Below are positions 1-9,667 of a stretch of 64,000 nt of DNA, one piece after another. The stretch is taken from contig NZ_JNVB01000027.1 in NCBI RefSeq assembly GCF_000770305.1, positions 29,537 to 93,536 of the forward strand, read 5' to 3'. Source of the DNA: Erwinia oleae. Lineage in GTDB: Bacteria; Pseudomonadota; Gammaproteobacteria; Enterobacterales; Enterobacteriaceae. Each line of letters starts with the position of its first letter. The stretch's first letter is position 1. The notes below the pieces were generated by a model, which saw only the letters and a program-made list of their open reading frames with translations, was not told the DNA's origin and did not search any database. Made by a program: the position numbers and the translations under genes.

Positions 1-543
1 ATGATTCGTGCGTTTTCACATCACGTCACCACGCCGATTGTCGCCGTGACGGCGCACGCGCTGGACGGGGAGAAAGAGAAACTGATTAAAGCCGGGATGA
101 ATGACTATCTGGCGAAGCCGATTGATGAAGCAAAACTGGGCCATCTGCTGGCGCGTTATCTGCCCGGCGTCAGGCCCATCACGGTAAAAACACCCGATCT
201 TTCCGCCTCGCTGGACTGGGATTTGGCGCTGCGCCAGGCCGCCAATAAACCTGATCTGGCGCGGGATCTGTTACAAATGCTGGTCGATTTCCTGCCTGAA
301 GTCCATGCCCTTGTTGAGCGCTATATTGCGGAAGACGACGCCATCGGCCTGCGTGACATCATTCACAAACTTCACGGCAGCGCCAGCTACAGCGGCGTAC
401 CGCGCATGAAGCAACTGTGTCAGCAGTTGGATCAAAGCCTGCGAATGAATGCGCAGATTGCGGACAGCGAACCGGAGCTTTTCGAGCTGCTTGATGAGAT
501 AGAAAATGTCGCCAGGCTGGCGAAGGAGAGGCTGCGTTGCTAG
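1..543 (+). CDS. barA: Sensor kinase BarA, C-terminal part (5' end outside window)
   Basis: This is the last 180 residues of the hybrid histidine kinase BarA, which phosphorylates the response regulator UvrY and so controls the Csr RNAs. Visible are the end of the receiver domain (conserved Thr in VAVTAHA, residues 14-20, and Lys39 in YLAKP) and a complete HPt domain. The HPt motif HKLHGS places the phosphorylated histidine at residue 122. E. coli BarA is about 918 residues, so roughly 80 percent lies outside the window and the first ATG here is internal. The gene converges on garK with a short GC hairpin between them. Its downstream target csrB is 11 kb away in this window. Confidence 0.95.
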   Translation: MIRAFSHHVTTPIVAVTAHALDGEKEKLIKAGMNDYLAKPIDEAKLGHLLARYLPGVRPITVKTPDLSASLDWDLALRQAANKPDLARDLLQMLVDFLPEVHALVERYIAEDDAIGLRDIIHKLHGSASYSGVPRMKQLCQQLDQSLRMNAQIADSEPELFELLDEIENVARLAKERLRC

Positions 544-565
544 CGGGCATTGCGCCCGCCGTTTT
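543..565 (+). terminator. Hairpin after barA
   Basis: GCGGGC (543-548) pairs with GCCCGC (554-559) around a 5-base loop and is followed by CG and four Ts. It starts on the last base of the barA stop codon and lies just before the end of the convergent garK. A six-bp stem with a short T run is a modest intrinsic terminator. Confidence 0.55.
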
Positions 566-567
566 CA

Positions 568-1710
568 TTATTTCAGCGACCGGCCGATGGACAGCGACGC
601 GGCGATATTCCGTGCGGTCATGCGGACGTTTTCGCCGGCATTTTCCAGCGCCTCTTCCAGCGTACAGATGCTGTAGATCACGCTGAACACCGCGTCAAGC
701 CCGTGCTGATGCACCACCGCCACATCGTCAGTCAGGCTGCCGGCAATACCGATAACCGGCACGCCGTAACGCTTCGCCACCTTCGCCACGCCGATAGGCA
801 CCTTGCCGTGAATGGTCTGGCTGTCGATGCGCCCTTCGCCAGTGATCACCAGCGAGGCGTCTTTCACCAGCTCATCCAGCCCCAGCGCTTCGGTGACGAT
901 CTCAATGCCGCGTCGCAGTTCAGCATGGCAAAATGCATGCAGCGCCACGCCCATTCCGCCGGCCGCGCCGCCGCCAGGAACCGACAGCACGTCGATATCC
1001 AGATCGCGACGGATCACTGCGGCATAATGTGCAAGCGCATCGTCAAGCTGCTTCACCCGCTCCGGCGACGCCCCTTTTTGCGGGCCGAAAACGGCGGAAG
1101 CGCCCTCTTTACCCAACAGCGGGTTGGTAACATCGCAGGCCACCTCAAACCGGCAGTGTGGGATGCGTGGATCAAACTCGCTGAGATCGATACTCTCCAG
1201 CTGCGGCAGCGCGCCGCCGCCGTAGCCAATCTGGCTGCCCTGCTTGTCCAGCAGCTTTGCGCCGAGCGCCTGCACCATGCCCGCGCCGCCGTCGTTAGTG
1301 GCGCTGCCGCCAATGCCGATAATAAAGTGCTCCACGCCCTTATCCAGCGCGTCGCGGATCAGTTCGCCGGTGCCCCAGGAGGTGGTGATTTGTGGATCGC
1401 GGCGCGAAGCAGGAACCAGCTCCAGCCCGCTTGCCGCCGCCATCTCAATAAACGCGCAGCTTTTATCACCGGACAGACCGTAAAAAGCGTCCACCGGTTC
1501 GCCCAGCGGGCCGGTCACGCTGAGTCGCACCTGCGTGCCGCCAGTCGCGGCCACCATCGCTTCCACCGTTCCCTCGCCGCCGTCCGCCACCGGAAGCCGG
1601 ACGTACTGTGCATCGGGAAAGATCTCACGAAAACCCTGTTCAATCTGTGCGGCGACCTGCTGCGCAGACAAACTTTCTTTATATGAATCCGGGGCGATCA
1701 CTATTTTCAT
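568..1710 (-). CDS. garK: Glycerate 2-kinase GarK
   Basis: Phosphorylates D-glycerate to 2-phosphoglycerate, the last step of glucarate/galactarate breakdown and the link to glycolysis. The 380 residues match the GarK/GlxK family in full: ADGGEGT at 42-48, GIGGSATNDGGAG at 132-144, CDVTNPLLG at 192-200, FGPQKGA at 208-214 and TGEGRIDSQT at 290-299. It is the last gene of the leftward gudP-gudX-gudD-garL-garR-garK operon, 73 bases after garR. Its place beside garL and garR favours GarK over the glyoxylate-pathway paralogue GlxK. In E. coli garK is not at this locus. Confidence 0.95.
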   Translation of the reverse strand: MKIVIAPDSYKESLSAQQVAAQIEQGFREIFPDAQYVRLPVADGGEGTVEAMVAATGGTQVRLSVTGPLGEPVDAFYGLSGDKSCAFIEMAAASGLELVPASRRDPQITTSWGTGELIRDALDKGVEHFIIGIGGSATNDGGAGMVQALGAKLLDKQGSQIGYGGGALPQLESIDLSEFDPRIPHCRFEVACDVTNPLLGKEGASAVFGPQKGASPERVKQLDDALAHYAAVIRRDLDIDVLSVPGGGAAGGMGVALHAFCHAELRRGIEIVTEALGLDELVKDASLVITGEGRIDSQTIHGKVPIGVAKVAKRYGVPVIGIAGSLTDDVAVVHQHGLDAVFSVIYSICTLEEALENAGENVRMTARNIAASLSIGRSLK

Positions 1711-1755
1711 ACATTATCCGGGCGCTGTTGACCGGTCTGGGCCGGTGATGCAGAG

Positions 1756-1775
1756 TCCGGCCCGGACGGGCCGGA
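1756..1775 (-). other. GC-rich hairpin between garR and garK
   Basis: TCCGGCCC (1756-1763) and GGGCCGGA (1768-1775) form a perfect 8-bp stem with a 4-base loop in the only sizeable gap (73 bases) within the aldarate operon. No T run follows on the transcribed strand, so it is more likely an RNA-stability or attenuation element than a terminator. That role is inference. Confidence 0.5.
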
Positions 1776-1783
1776 ACACGGAA

Positions 1784-2668
1784 CTATCTGGTGATATCGA
1801 TTTTGGCTAATTTTTCATAATAGCAAGCCAGCGCACTGTGATCCGCCGACCCTAATCCATCAGCCCGCAGCGCCTGCATCATCTCCATTACCGCCGCCGT
1901 CAACGGCAGCTGCGCGCCGACGCCGTGCGAGGTATCCAGCGCGTTAGCCAGATCTTTAATATGCAGATCGATACGGAAACCGGGTTTGAAGTTACGATCC
2001 ATCACCATCGGCGCTTTGGCATCCAGTACGGTACTGCCGGCCAGGCCGCCGCGAATGGCCTGATAAACCAGATCCGGGTTAACGCCCGCTTTCGTCGCCA
2101 TCGTCAGCGCTTCGGACATGGCGGCAATGTTCAACGCCACGATCACCTGATTAGCCAGCTTGGTGACGTTACCCGCACCGATATCACCAGTGTGAACGAC
2201 CGATCCCGCCATCGATTTCATGATGTCATAACACTTATCGAACAGTTCTTTGTCGCCGCCCACCATCACCGACAGCGTACCGTCAACGGCCTTGGGTTCG
2301 CCGCCGCTCACTGGCGCATCCAGCAAACCCACATTCTTTTTCGCCAGTTCCGCATGAATTTCGCGGCTGGCCAGCGGCGCAATAGAACTCATATCAATGA
2401 CAATAGTACCCGGCTTCGCGCCGTCGATAACACCGTTTTCACCCAGCACCACCTCTTTCACCTGCGGCGAATTGGGCAGCATGGTGATGATAATATCGCT
2501 CTGCTCTGCCACGGCTTTAGCGCTGTCGGCAGCAATCGCGCCAGCGCTGACCAGTTCTGCCACGCTCTCCGGATTGTGGTCGCGCACCACTAATGAGTAG
2601 CCCGCTTTAATCAGATTTTTACTCATGGGTTTGCCCATGATGCCAAGGCCAATAAAACCAATTTTCAT
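1784..2668 (-). CDS. garR: Tartronate semialdehyde reductase GarR
   Basis: NAD(P)H-dependent reduction of tartronate semialdehyde to D-glycerate, between GarL and GarK. It is a beta-hydroxyacid dehydrogenase: Rossmann motif GLGIMG at 7-12, substrate motif DAPVSGGEPKA at 118-128, and the catalytic-lysine segment GNVTKLANQ with Lys170. The reading frame is open up to 2782. I place the start at 2668 because an AGGAG Shine-Dalgarno precedes this ATG, the protein begins MKIGFIGLG as in the family, and the length becomes 294, that of E. coli GarR. The longer form would run 88 bases into garL. Confidence 0.95.
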   Translation of the reverse strand: MKIGFIGLGIMGKPMSKNLIKAGYSLVVRDHNPESVAELVSAGAIAADSAKAVAEQSDIIITMLPNSPQVKEVVLGENGVIDGAKPGTIVIDMSSIAPLASREIHAELAKKNVGLLDAPVSGGEPKAVDGTLSVMVGGDKELFDKCYDIMKSMAGSVVHTGDIGAGNVTKLANQVIVALNIAAMSEALTMATKAGVNPDLVYQAIRGGLAGSTVLDAKAPMVMDRNFKPGFRIDLHIKDLANALDTSHGVGAQLPLTAAVMEMMQALRADGLGSADHSALACYYEKLAKIDITR

Positions 2669-2694
2669 CCTGTCTCTCCTGTCATAGTTGCGGA

Positions 2695-3465
2695 TTATTT
2701 TTTGAATCGATCGCACAGCGTTTGGGTGGCGTTGCGGAAAACGCCCAGATCGCTGCCGACGGCGACAAAACCCGCGCCCCATTCAAGGTAACGGCGGGCA
2801 TCGGCTTCAACCGGTGCGAGGATGCCGCTCGGCTTACCGGCGGCTTTCGCGCGTTCAAAAATGTACTGGATCACCTTCAGTACTTCAGGATGCGCCGGCT
2901 GGCCCAGGTAGCCCAGTGCGGCAGAAAGATCGCCAGGGCCGACAAAAATGCCGTCCACGCCCTCAACCGCGGCGATAGCGTCAATGTTATCGACGGCTTG
3001 CTGCGTTTCGATCTGCACCAGCACGGTGATGTTGTCGTTAACGGTGCCGTTATAGTCAGGCACGGTGCCGTACATGTTGCTGCGGTGCGACACGGAAACG
3101 CCGCGAATGCCCAATGGCGGATAGCGGGTTGATGCGACGGCGCGTACGGCTTCCTCTTCCGTTTCAACGAACGGGATCAGGAAGTTTGAAAAACCGATAT
3201 CCAGCAGACGCTTGATGATCACCGGTTCATTGGTCGGCGGACGCACTACCGGCGCGCTGACGCTGCCCTTCAGCGCCATCAGCTGCGGCAAAAAGGTGGT
3301 GATATCGTTCGGCGCGTGCTCGCCGTCGAGAACAAGCCAGTCAAATCCGGCCAGCCCCAGGACTTCAGTAGTGATCGGATTTGCCAGCGCACACCAGCTC
3401 CCGATCAGCGTTTCTCCGGCCAGCAGGCGCTGGCGAAAGCTGTTTGGATTACTTACATAGCTCAT
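2695..3465 (-). CDS. garL: 5-keto-4-deoxy-D-glucarate aldolase GarL
   Basis: Cleaves 5-keto-4-deoxy-D-glucarate to pyruvate and tartronate semialdehyde. It is a HpcH/HpaI class II aldolase of 256 residues, the usual GarL length. The catalytic base His50 (LDGEH), Arg75 (PVVRPP) and the metal ligands Glu153 (QIET) and Asp179 (PGDL) are all in place. It lies 17 bases after gudD and 26 before garR, so it is surely co-transcribed. It uses the common product of GudD and GarD, which explains one operon serving both sugar acids. Confidence 0.96.
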   Translation of the reverse strand: MSYVSNPNSFRQRLLAGETLIGSWCALANPITTEVLGLAGFDWLVLDGEHAPNDITTFLPQLMALKGSVSAPVVRPPTNEPVIIKRLLDIGFSNFLIPFVETEEEAVRAVASTRYPPLGIRGVSVSHRSNMYGTVPDYNGTVNDNITVLVQIETQQAVDNIDAIAAVEGVDGIFVGPGDLSAALGYLGQPAHPEVLKVIQYIFERAKAAGKPSGILAPVEADARRYLEWGAGFVAVGSDLGVFRNATQTLCDRFKK

Positions 3466-3482
3466 CAGTGACTCCTAAAAAA

Positions 3483-4829
3483 TTAGCGCACCAGACATGG
3501 GCGTTTATTGTCGAAGGTCCAGTTTGGCACCAGAAACTGCATGGCCTGCGCGTCATCGCGCGCGCCAAGCCCGTGTTGTTGATAGAGCTGGTTGGCTTTC
3601 ATCACCTGATCCATATCCAGCTCAACGCCCAGCCCGGGTTTCTGCGGCACCTGTACCATGCCGCCTTTAATTTGCAGCGGCTCGCGGGTCAGGCGCTGAT
3701 TACCCTCCTGCCAGATCCAGTGCGTATCGATAGCGGTGATATCGCCTGGCGCAGCGGCGGCAACGTGGGTAAACATCGCCAGTGAAATATCGAAATGGTT
3801 ATTGGAGTGCGAGCCCCAGGTGAGACCGAACGCGTGACACATCTGCGCCACGCGAACGGAGCCCTGCATGGTCCAGAAATGCGGGTCCGCCAGCGGAATG
3901 TCGACGGACTGTAGAGATAAAGTATGGCCCATCTGCCGCCAGTCGGTGGCAATCATATTGGTGGCGGTTGGCAGGCCGGTTGCCCGGCGGAACTCGGCCA
4001 TCACCTCGCGGCCGGAGTAGCCCTGCTCGGCGCCGCACGGATCTTCTGCGTAGGCCAGCACGCCTTTCAGCTGTTTGCCCAGTCCGATCGCCTCTTCCAG
4101 CGACCACGCGCCGTTAGGATCGAGCGTCACGCGCGCCTGTGGGAAACGCTTCGCCAGCGCGGTCACGGCTTCCGCCTCTTCGCTGCCGGCCAGCACGCCA
4201 CCTTTCAGTTTGAAATCGTTGAAGCCGTATTTTTCGTAAGCCGCTTCCGCCAGCCGCACCACCGCCTCCGGCGTCAGCGCTTCTTCATGGCGCAGGCGAT
4301 ACCAGTCGCAGGCCTCGTCCAGCTGGCTTTGGTACTCAAGCGACGTTTTGCGACGGTCGCCCACATAGAAGAGATAACCGAGCATTTCCACGCGATCGCG
4401 ATCGCGCTGTTGCCCCTCGCCCAGCAGCGAGGCCACGTTGACGCCAAGATGCTGCCCGAGCAGATCCAGCAGCGCCGCTTCGATGCCGGTCACCACGTGA
4501 ATAGTGGTGCGTAAGTCGAATGTCTGGTTACCGCGGCCACCTGAATCGCGGTCGGCGAAGGTGGCCCGCACGTGGTTGAGCAGGTTCTTATATTCACCCA
4601 GCGAATGGCCGACAATCAGCAAGGCCGCCTCCTCAAGCGTTTTGCGGATCTTCTCGCCGCCGGGTATCTCACCAACGCCGGTGTGGCCTGAGTTGTCTTT
4701 AATCATTACGATATTGCGGGTGAAGAATGGCGCATGCGCGCCGCTGAGGTTGAGCAACATACTGTCGCGGCCCGCAACGGGAATGACCTGCATTTCTGTG
4801 ACCTTCGGGGTGGAACTTGTCTGACTCAT
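3483..4829 (-). CDS. gudD: Glucarate dehydratase GudD
   Basis: Dehydrates D-glucarate (and L-idarate) to 5-keto-4-deoxy-D-glucarate. It is an enolase-superfamily enzyme of 448 residues. Catalytic Lys207 and Lys209 (KLKGG), metal ligands Asp237 (LDPNG), Glu262 (AEDPCG) and Asn291, then Asp315 and His341 of the Asp-His dyad, are all present. I call it GudD rather than GudX because its sequence (for example [20 protein letters not shown]) follows E. coli GudD closely and it is the second of the two dehydratase genes, as in E. coli gudPXD. A two-residue insert (DR near 143-145) against E. coli is minor. Confidence 0.95.
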   Translation of the reverse strand: MSQTSSTPKVTEMQVIPVAGRDSMLLNLSGAHAPFFTRNIVMIKDNSGHTGVGEIPGGEKIRKTLEEAALLIVGHSLGEYKNLLNHVRATFADRDSGGRGNQTFDLRTTIHVVTGIEAALLDLLGQHLGVNVASLLGEGQQRDRDRVEMLGYLFYVGDRRKTSLEYQSQLDEACDWYRLRHEEALTPEAVVRLAEAAYEKYGFNDFKLKGGVLAGSEEAEAVTALAKRFPQARVTLDPNGAWSLEEAIGLGKQLKGVLAYAEDPCGAEQGYSGREVMAEFRRATGLPTATNMIATDWRQMGHTLSLQSVDIPLADPHFWTMQGSVRVAQMCHAFGLTWGSHSNNHFDISLAMFTHVAAAAPGDITAIDTHWIWQEGNQRLTREPLQIKGGMVQVPQKPGLGVELDMDQVMKANQLYQQHGLGARDDAQAMQFLVPNWTFDNKRPCLVR

Positions 4830-4853
4830 GATTTTTTCCTTATATCCTGTGGG

Positions 4854-6191
4854 TCAGCGTCCGAAAGCTGGCCGTCTGCGATCGAATGTCCAGCCGGGAA
4901 CGAGGTACTGCATCGCCGTCGCGTCGTTCCGCGAGCCGCCGGGCAACGTTTTGTAAAGCGCATGCGCCTGTTCAATCCGCTCCCAGTCCAGCTCCACGCC
5001 CAGCCCCGGCGTGTCGGGCACGGCGATCTTGCCGTTGCGGATTTGCAGCGGTTCGCGGGTCAGGCGCTGATCGCCCTCCTGCCAGATCCAGTGCGTATCA
5101 ATCGCCGTTGGCTTGCCCGGTGCGGCGGCGCCAACGTAGGTAAACATCGCCAGCGAGATATCGAAATGGTTATTGGAGTGGCATCCCCAGGTCAGCCCCC
5201 AGTCATCACACAGCTGTGCCACGCGCACCGCGCCGCTCAGCGTCCAGAAGTGCGGGTCAGCCAGCGGAATATCGACGGCGTTGAGCATCACCGCATGGTT
5301 CATTTCCCGCCAGTTGGTGGCGATCATATTGGTGGCGACCGGCAGGCCGGTTGCGCGGCGAAATTCGGCCATGACTTCGCGTCCCGAATAGCCCTGCTCG
5401 GCACCGCACGGATCTTCGGCGTAGGTCAATACGCCATGCAGGTCTTTGCAGAGGGCGATCGCTTCATCCAGATGCCAGGCGCCGTTAGGATCGACGGTGA
5501 TGCGCGCGTCCGGGAAGCGTTTCTTCAGCGCCTTCGCCGCATCAATCTCCTGCTCGCCCGGCAGCACGCCGCCTTTAAGTTTAAAGTCTTTGAAGCCGTA
5601 TTTATCCTGCGCCGCCTCGGCCAGACGAACCACCGCCGCGCTGTCCATCGCCTTTTGATGGCGCAGGTGGTACCAGTCGTGCGTCGCCGCTTCGCCCGTC
5701 AGATAGGGCAGATCGGTTTTTTCGCGATCGCCGATGTAGAACAGGTAGCCGAGCACCGTCACCTCATCGCGCTGCTTGCCGGGGCCGAGCAGTTCAGCCA
5801 CCGGCACATTCAGGCACTGGCCCAGCAGGTCAAGCAGCGCCGCTTCCAGCGCGGCCACGGCGTTCACCCGCAGTTCGAAAGTCCAGGCGCCTTTGCCGAA
5901 GGTATCGAAATCGGCAGACTGATTTCCCTTATGCACCGTCTGCACCAGCCGGTTCATGCGGGCAATCTCCTGCCCCTTCACTTGCGGAACAGCCTCCGTC
6001 AGCGTGCGGTAGATGGTTTCGCCACCCGGCGCTTCGCCCACCCCGGTATGCCCGGCGCTGTCCGTCAGCACCACGATATTGCGGGTGAAATACGCGCCGT
6101 GTGCACCGCCGATATTCAGCAGCATGCTATCGTGCCCGGCTACCGGAATGACCTTCATATCAGTGATAACCGGACTGCTTTGCGTCGTCAT
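4854..6191 (-). CDS. gudX: Glucarate dehydratase-related protein GudX
   Basis: Paralogue of GudD in the enolase superfamily, 445 residues. In E. coli GudX is only weakly active as a glucarate dehydratase and its role is unsettled. Here Lys204/Lys206, Asp234, Glu259, Asn288, Asp312 and His338 are all kept, so it does not look catalytically dead. It differs from GudD mainly in the capping domain (residues 60-180), including an [14 protein letters not shown] stretch typical of GudX. It lies 9 bases after gudP and 24 before gudD in the operon. It could act on a related aldarate; that is inference. Confidence 0.93.
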   Translation of the reverse strand: MTTQSSPVITDMKVIPVAGHDSMLLNIGGAHGAYFTRNIVVLTDSAGHTGVGEAPGGETIYRTLTEAVPQVKGQEIARMNRLVQTVHKGNQSADFDTFGKGAWTFELRVNAVAALEAALLDLLGQCLNVPVAELLGPGKQRDEVTVLGYLFYIGDREKTDLPYLTGEAATHDWYHLRHQKAMDSAAVVRLAEAAQDKYGFKDFKLKGGVLPGEQEIDAAKALKKRFPDARITVDPNGAWHLDEAIALCKDLHGVLTYAEDPCGAEQGYSGREVMAEFRRATGLPVATNMIATNWREMNHAVMLNAVDIPLADPHFWTLSGAVRVAQLCDDWGLTWGCHSNNHFDISLAMFTYVGAAAPGKPTAIDTHWIWQEGDQRLTREPLQIRNGKIAVPDTPGLGVELDWERIEQAHALYKTLPGGSRNDATAMQYLVPGWTFDRRRPAFGR

Positions 6192-6200
6192 AACTCGTCC

Positions 6201-7547
6201 TTACAGAGATTTCAGTTCGATACGTTTGATGTCACGCACCAGCACCAGGTAGCTCAGTACGGCAACGAACGCGTGAATACCCACGTAGATCAACGCCCCG
6301 TTATAAGAACCTGTTGTCGCAATGATGTAGCCGATAGCGATGGGCGTGATGATGCCGGAAGCATTACCAAACATGTTGAACAGACCGCCGCTGAGGCCGC
6401 TGATCTCTTTGGGCGCCGTATCGGCCATCACCGCCCAGCCCAGCGCGCCGATGCCCTTACCGAAGAAGGCCAGCGCCATAAAGAACACCACCACCCATTC
6501 GGTATCAACGTAGTTACATACCACCATGGAGATGGAGAGCAGCATACCCAGCACAATCGGCGTTTTACGGGCGATATTCAGCGAGCCGGTTTTACGCATC
6601 AGCCAGTCGGAGATAACGCCGCCCAACACACCGCCGAGGAAACCGCAGACGGCCGGGATCGACGCAACAAATCCCGCTTTCAGGATCGACATGCCGCGCG
6701 CCTGCACCAGGTAAACCGGAAACCAGGTGATAAAGAAGTACGTCAACGCATTAATGCAGTACTGACCCAAATAGATGCCCAGCATCATGCGTGAACTGAC
6801 CAGCTGTTTGATCTGATGAATCCTTTCGCCCCAGCCTGTTTTGCGCTCTTCCGCCTTGCGCTGGTCCATATTGATCAGGGCGCCGCCTTGCTCCATGTAC
6901 TCCAGCTCGGCCTGATTGACACCGGGATGGTCGTTTGGATCGTGAATGGCCTTCAGCCAGATAAAACTGATGATGATGCCCAGACCGCCCATGAACCAGA
7001 AGACGTGCGCCCAGCCCACGGCGGAGGTCAGCCAGCCCATGATGGGCGCGAAAATAACCGTGGCGAAGTATTGTGCGGAGTTGAAGATTGCCACAGCGGT
7101 GCCGCGCTCCTGCGCCGGAAACCAGGCGGCAACAATGCGGCTGTTACCGGGGAAGGAAGGCGCTTCGGCCAGGCCGACGAGGAATCGCAGCATAAAAAGC
7201 ACGGCAACGATGGTGAAACCTTCGAAAAGGTCGACAAATCCCTGTAACAGCGTAAACAGCGACCAGAGGAAGATGCTCCAGAAATAGACGCGTTTGGAGC
7301 CGAAGCGGTCGAGCAGCCAGCCTCCGGGGATCTGCCCTATCACGTAGGCCCATGAGAATGCAGAAAAGATATAGCCAAGCCCTACCGGGTCAAGACCTAT
7401 CTCTTTGGACATCGCGGAGCCGGCAATAGCGATGGTCGCGCGATCGCCGTAGTTGAAAGAGGTGACGATAAATAACATCACCACTATCCAGTAGCGAGCA
7501 TTAGTTTTTTTTTGCACGACGCTCGCGGTACTGCTGGTTGAATTCAT
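6201..7547 (-). CDS. gudP: Glucarate/galactarate transporter GudP (MFS)
   Basis: Inner-membrane proton symporter of the anion:cation symporter family that imports D-glucarate and galactarate. It has 448 residues, a cytosolic N-terminus of about 20 residues and 12 predicted membrane segments. The family loop after segment 2 reads GGWLLDRFGSKRV, and SFNYGDRATIAIAG marks the first helix of hexuronate/aldarate carriers. A TCAGGAG ribosome site precedes the ATG. It is the first gene of the leftward operon, next to the catabolite-regulated divergent promoter region. It is likely the only carrier for both substrates, as no garP is in the window. Confidence 0.95.
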   Translation of the reverse strand: MNSTSSTASVVQKKTNARYWIVVMLFIVTSFNYGDRATIAIAGSAMSKEIGLDPVGLGYIFSAFSWAYVIGQIPGGWLLDRFGSKRVYFWSIFLWSLFTLLQGFVDLFEGFTIVAVLFMLRFLVGLAEAPSFPGNSRIVAAWFPAQERGTAVAIFNSAQYFATVIFAPIMGWLTSAVGWAHVFWFMGGLGIIISFIWLKAIHDPNDHPGVNQAELEYMEQGGALINMDQRKAEERKTGWGERIHQIKQLVSSRMMLGIYLGQYCINALTYFFITWFPVYLVQARGMSILKAGFVASIPAVCGFLGGVLGGVISDWLMRKTGSLNIARKTPIVLGMLLSISMVVCNYVDTEWVVVFFMALAFFGKGIGALGWAVMADTAPKEISGLSGGLFNMFGNASGIITPIAIGYIIATTGSYNGALIYVGIHAFVAVLSYLVLVRDIKRIELKSL

Positions 7548-7822
7548 GATGCACTCCTGAAATATAGCGGTCAGCTATTTTCACTCTGAACTGCATACAC
7601 ATCGCGTTGGGTATCAGAATGACATAGGGTTAAACACAGCGATTATTTTGCAGAATAGTCGTTACGCCACGTGGAATAACTTATCGTTCCGTTCGTTAAA
7701 AAGTATAAAAACCGCCGCATGCAATGGCATCGGAAAATAGCCCTATATATCCGCTCACTTAGCCGCAATTTTATGGCATATGCACATGACATTGCGTACT
7801 GGCTCACGCTTCGCCAGTGTTC

Positions 7823-7838
7823 TGTGGCAAGGGTCACA
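7823..7838. promoter_or_regulatory. CRP-like site 1
   Basis: TGTGG-CAAGGG-TCACA matches the TGTGA-N6-TCACA consensus at nine of ten arm positions. It lies between gudP and garD, with its centre 40 bp from that of the second site. Confidence 0.7.
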
Positions 7839-7862
7839 CTCTTTTCGCTTATCCCTCTTCTT

Positions 7863-7878
7863 TGTGAGCACTCTCACT
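7863..7878. promoter_or_regulatory. CRP-like site 2
   Basis: TGTGA-GCACTC-TCACT matches the CRP consensus at nine of ten arm positions, with A/T-rich flanks on both sides. It is about 105 bp upstream of the likely garD start point (near 7976). Confidence 0.75.
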
Positions 7879-8067
7879 AATAACTGGTCGTATGCCACAA
7901 AAGATACTTTCTCAGCCAGTTGATATCAGACAATTGCATAATGTGTTTGCCCCTGCCGCCTTCTATACTGATCCCAGCAGAACACGTCATTACATCACAA
8001 TAATTAAAATGCTTTCGTTATTCAGAAAAACGTCCCTTTCTATCATTCAGTCAGGACATAGTGAGCA

Positions 8068-9627
8068 ATGAACACTCCCGGAAACGATTCACCTCTGTAT
8101 ATAAAGGTGCATGAAAACGATAACGTCGCCATTGTCGTAAATAACAATGGGCTGACGGCGGGCACAGCATTTTCATGTGGTCTGGTATTAAAAGAGCATA
8201 TTCCCCAGGGGCACAAAGTTGCCTTATCTGATATAGCTAAAGGCGCCGATATTATTCGCTACGGCGAAGTTATTGGTTACGCGCTGCGCGATATTGCGCG
8301 TGGTTGCTGGATTGATGAATCTCTGGTTATTTTGCCGGAAGCGCCCGATTTGGCCAGCCTGCCGCTGGCAACTGCCGTTCCGCCCGCGCTTGAGCCGCTG
8401 AAAGGCTATACCTTTGAGGGCTATCGCAACGCCGACGGCAGCGTCGGCACGCGAAATCTGCTGGCGATCACCACCAGCGTGCACTGTGTGGCGGGCGTGG
8501 TCGATCACGTGGTGAAAATCATTGAACGCCAACTGCTGCCCAACTATCCCAACGTGGACGGCGTAGTGGCGCTGAACCATCTCTACGGCTGTGGCGTGGC
8601 GATCAACGCGCCTGCCGCCGTGGTGCCTATCCGCACCATTCATAATCTTGCGCTGAACCCCAATTTTGGCGGTGAAGTAATGGTGGTCGGTTTGGGCTGT
8701 GAAAAACTCCAGCCGGAACGGCTGCTGGAGGGCACGCCTGACGTGCAGGCTATTTCGCTGGACGACAGCGATATCGTCCGTCTTCAGGATGAAAAACACG
8801 TTGGTTTTGAGTCAATGATCGACGATATTCTTCAGGTCGCCGAACGTCATCTTCAGCGTCTTAATCAGCGTAAACGCGAAACGGTGCCTGCCTCGGAACT
8901 CGTTGTCGGTATGCAGTGCGGCGGCAGCGACGCATTCTCCGGCGTGACCGCCAATCCTGCCGTTGGCTTCGCCTCGGATCTGCTGGTGCGCTGCGGCGCC
9001 ACGGTGATGTTTTCAGAGGTAACGGAGGTGCGCGATGCGGTGCACCTGCTGACGCCGCGCGTGGTGGACGAAGCAACCGGCAAACGGCTGCTGGAAGAGA
9101 TGGCCTGGTATGACGACTATCTGAACATGGGTAAAACCGACCGCAGCGCCAATCCGTCGCCGGGAAACAAGAAAGGCGGACTGGCGAACGTGGTGGAGAA
9201 AGCGCTGGGTTCAATTGCCAAGTCCGGCCGCAGCGCCATTGCGGAAGTGCTTTCGCCCGGTCAACGCCCGACAAAACGTGGGCTGATATACGCAGCCACC
9301 CCCGCCAGCGATTTTGTCTGCGGTACGCAGCAGATGGCCTCTGGCATTACGCTCCAGGTATTCACTACCGGGCGCGGAACGCCTTATGGCCTGGCGGCCA
9401 TTCCGGTAATTAAAATGGCGACGCGCAGCGCGCTGGCCGATCGCTGGCACGATCTGATGGATATCAATGCGGGCACCATCGCCACCGGCGAGGAGACGAT
9501 TGAGCAGGTTGGCTGGCGGTTGTTTGAGCTGATTCTGGATATTGCCAGCGCCCGTAAGGAGACCTGGTCCGATCGCTGGGGGATTCATAACGCGCTGGCG
9601 GTGTTCAATCCGGCGCCCGTCACCTGA
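8068..9627 (+). CDS. garD: Galactarate dehydratase GarD
   Basis: Dehydrates galactarate to 5-keto-4-deoxy-D-glucarate, feeding the same aldolase as GudD. It has 519 residues of the UxaA/GarD family: an N-terminal SAF-type domain (about 1-90), the [13 protein letters not shown] hinge, and a C-terminal dehydratase domain with [12 protein letters not shown] and the conserved metal-site region. It is transcribed away from gudP through the shared control region, with GTGAGCA before the ATG as a weak ribosome site. In E. coli garD is divergent from garPLRK at another locus. Here it faces the merged gud-gar operon, so the pathway is complete at one place. Confidence 0.95.
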   Translation: MNTPGNDSPLYIKVHENDNVAIVVNNNGLTAGTAFSCGLVLKEHIPQGHKVALSDIAKGADIIRYGEVIGYALRDIARGCWIDESLVILPEAPDLASLPLATAVPPALEPLKGYTFEGYRNADGSVGTRNLLAITTSVHCVAGVVDHVVKIIERQLLPNYPNVDGVVALNHLYGCGVAINAPAAVVPIRTIHNLALNPNFGGEVMVVGLGCEKLQPERLLEGTPDVQAISLDDSDIVRLQDEKHVGFESMIDDILQVAERHLQRLNQRKRETVPASELVVGMQCGGSDAFSGVTANPAVGFASDLLVRCGATVMFSEVTEVRDAVHLLTPRVVDEATGKRLLEEMAWYDDYLNMGKTDRSANPSPGNKKGGLANVVEKALGSIAKSGRSAIAEVLSPGQRPTKRGLIYAATPASDFVCGTQQMASGITLQVFTTGRGTPYGLAAIPVIKMATRSALADRWHDLMDINAGTIATGEETIEQVGWRLFELILDIASARKETWSDRWGIHNALAVFNPAPVT

Positions 9628-9634
9628 TAAACCG

Positions 9635-9667
9635 CCGCCCCGACGACAACCTCGGGGCGGCCTGTTT
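9635..9667 (+). terminator. Terminator after garD
   Basis: A perfect 9-bp stem CCGCCCCGA (9635-9643) / TCGGGGCGG (9652-9660) with an 8-base loop sits eight bases after the garD stop. It is followed by CCTGTTT and lies between the convergent garD and yqcA. Confidence 0.7.

Larger units (their letters stand above)
7548..8067. promoter_or_regulatory. Divergent gudP/garD control region
   Basis: This 520-base AT-rich stretch separates the two arms of the aldarate locus and has no credible gene. It holds two CRP-like sites (listed separately), a TATACT -10-like hexamer at 7964-7969 for garD and, on the minus strand, TATACT at 7702-7707 for gudP. Neither has a good -35, which fits activator-dependent promoters. 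Related words GCATATGCACATG (7775-7787), ATGCAATGGCAT (7719-7730) and TTGCATAATGTG (7934-7945) recur and may be sites of the sugar-diacid activator CdaR, whose gene is not in the window. The CdaR assignment is a guess. Confidence 0.6.

Noticed and set aside
550..1686. 378-codon plus-strand frame opposite garK
   Set aside because: Antisense shadow of garK; GarK motifs are clear on the other strand and this frame resembles nothing.
4734..6794. Long open frame (686 codons) on the plus strand opposite gudX and gudP
   Set aside because: It runs antisense through well-recognised GudX and GudP codons, has no family motif and is rich in His, Gln and Arg, the mark of a mirrored GC-rich gene.
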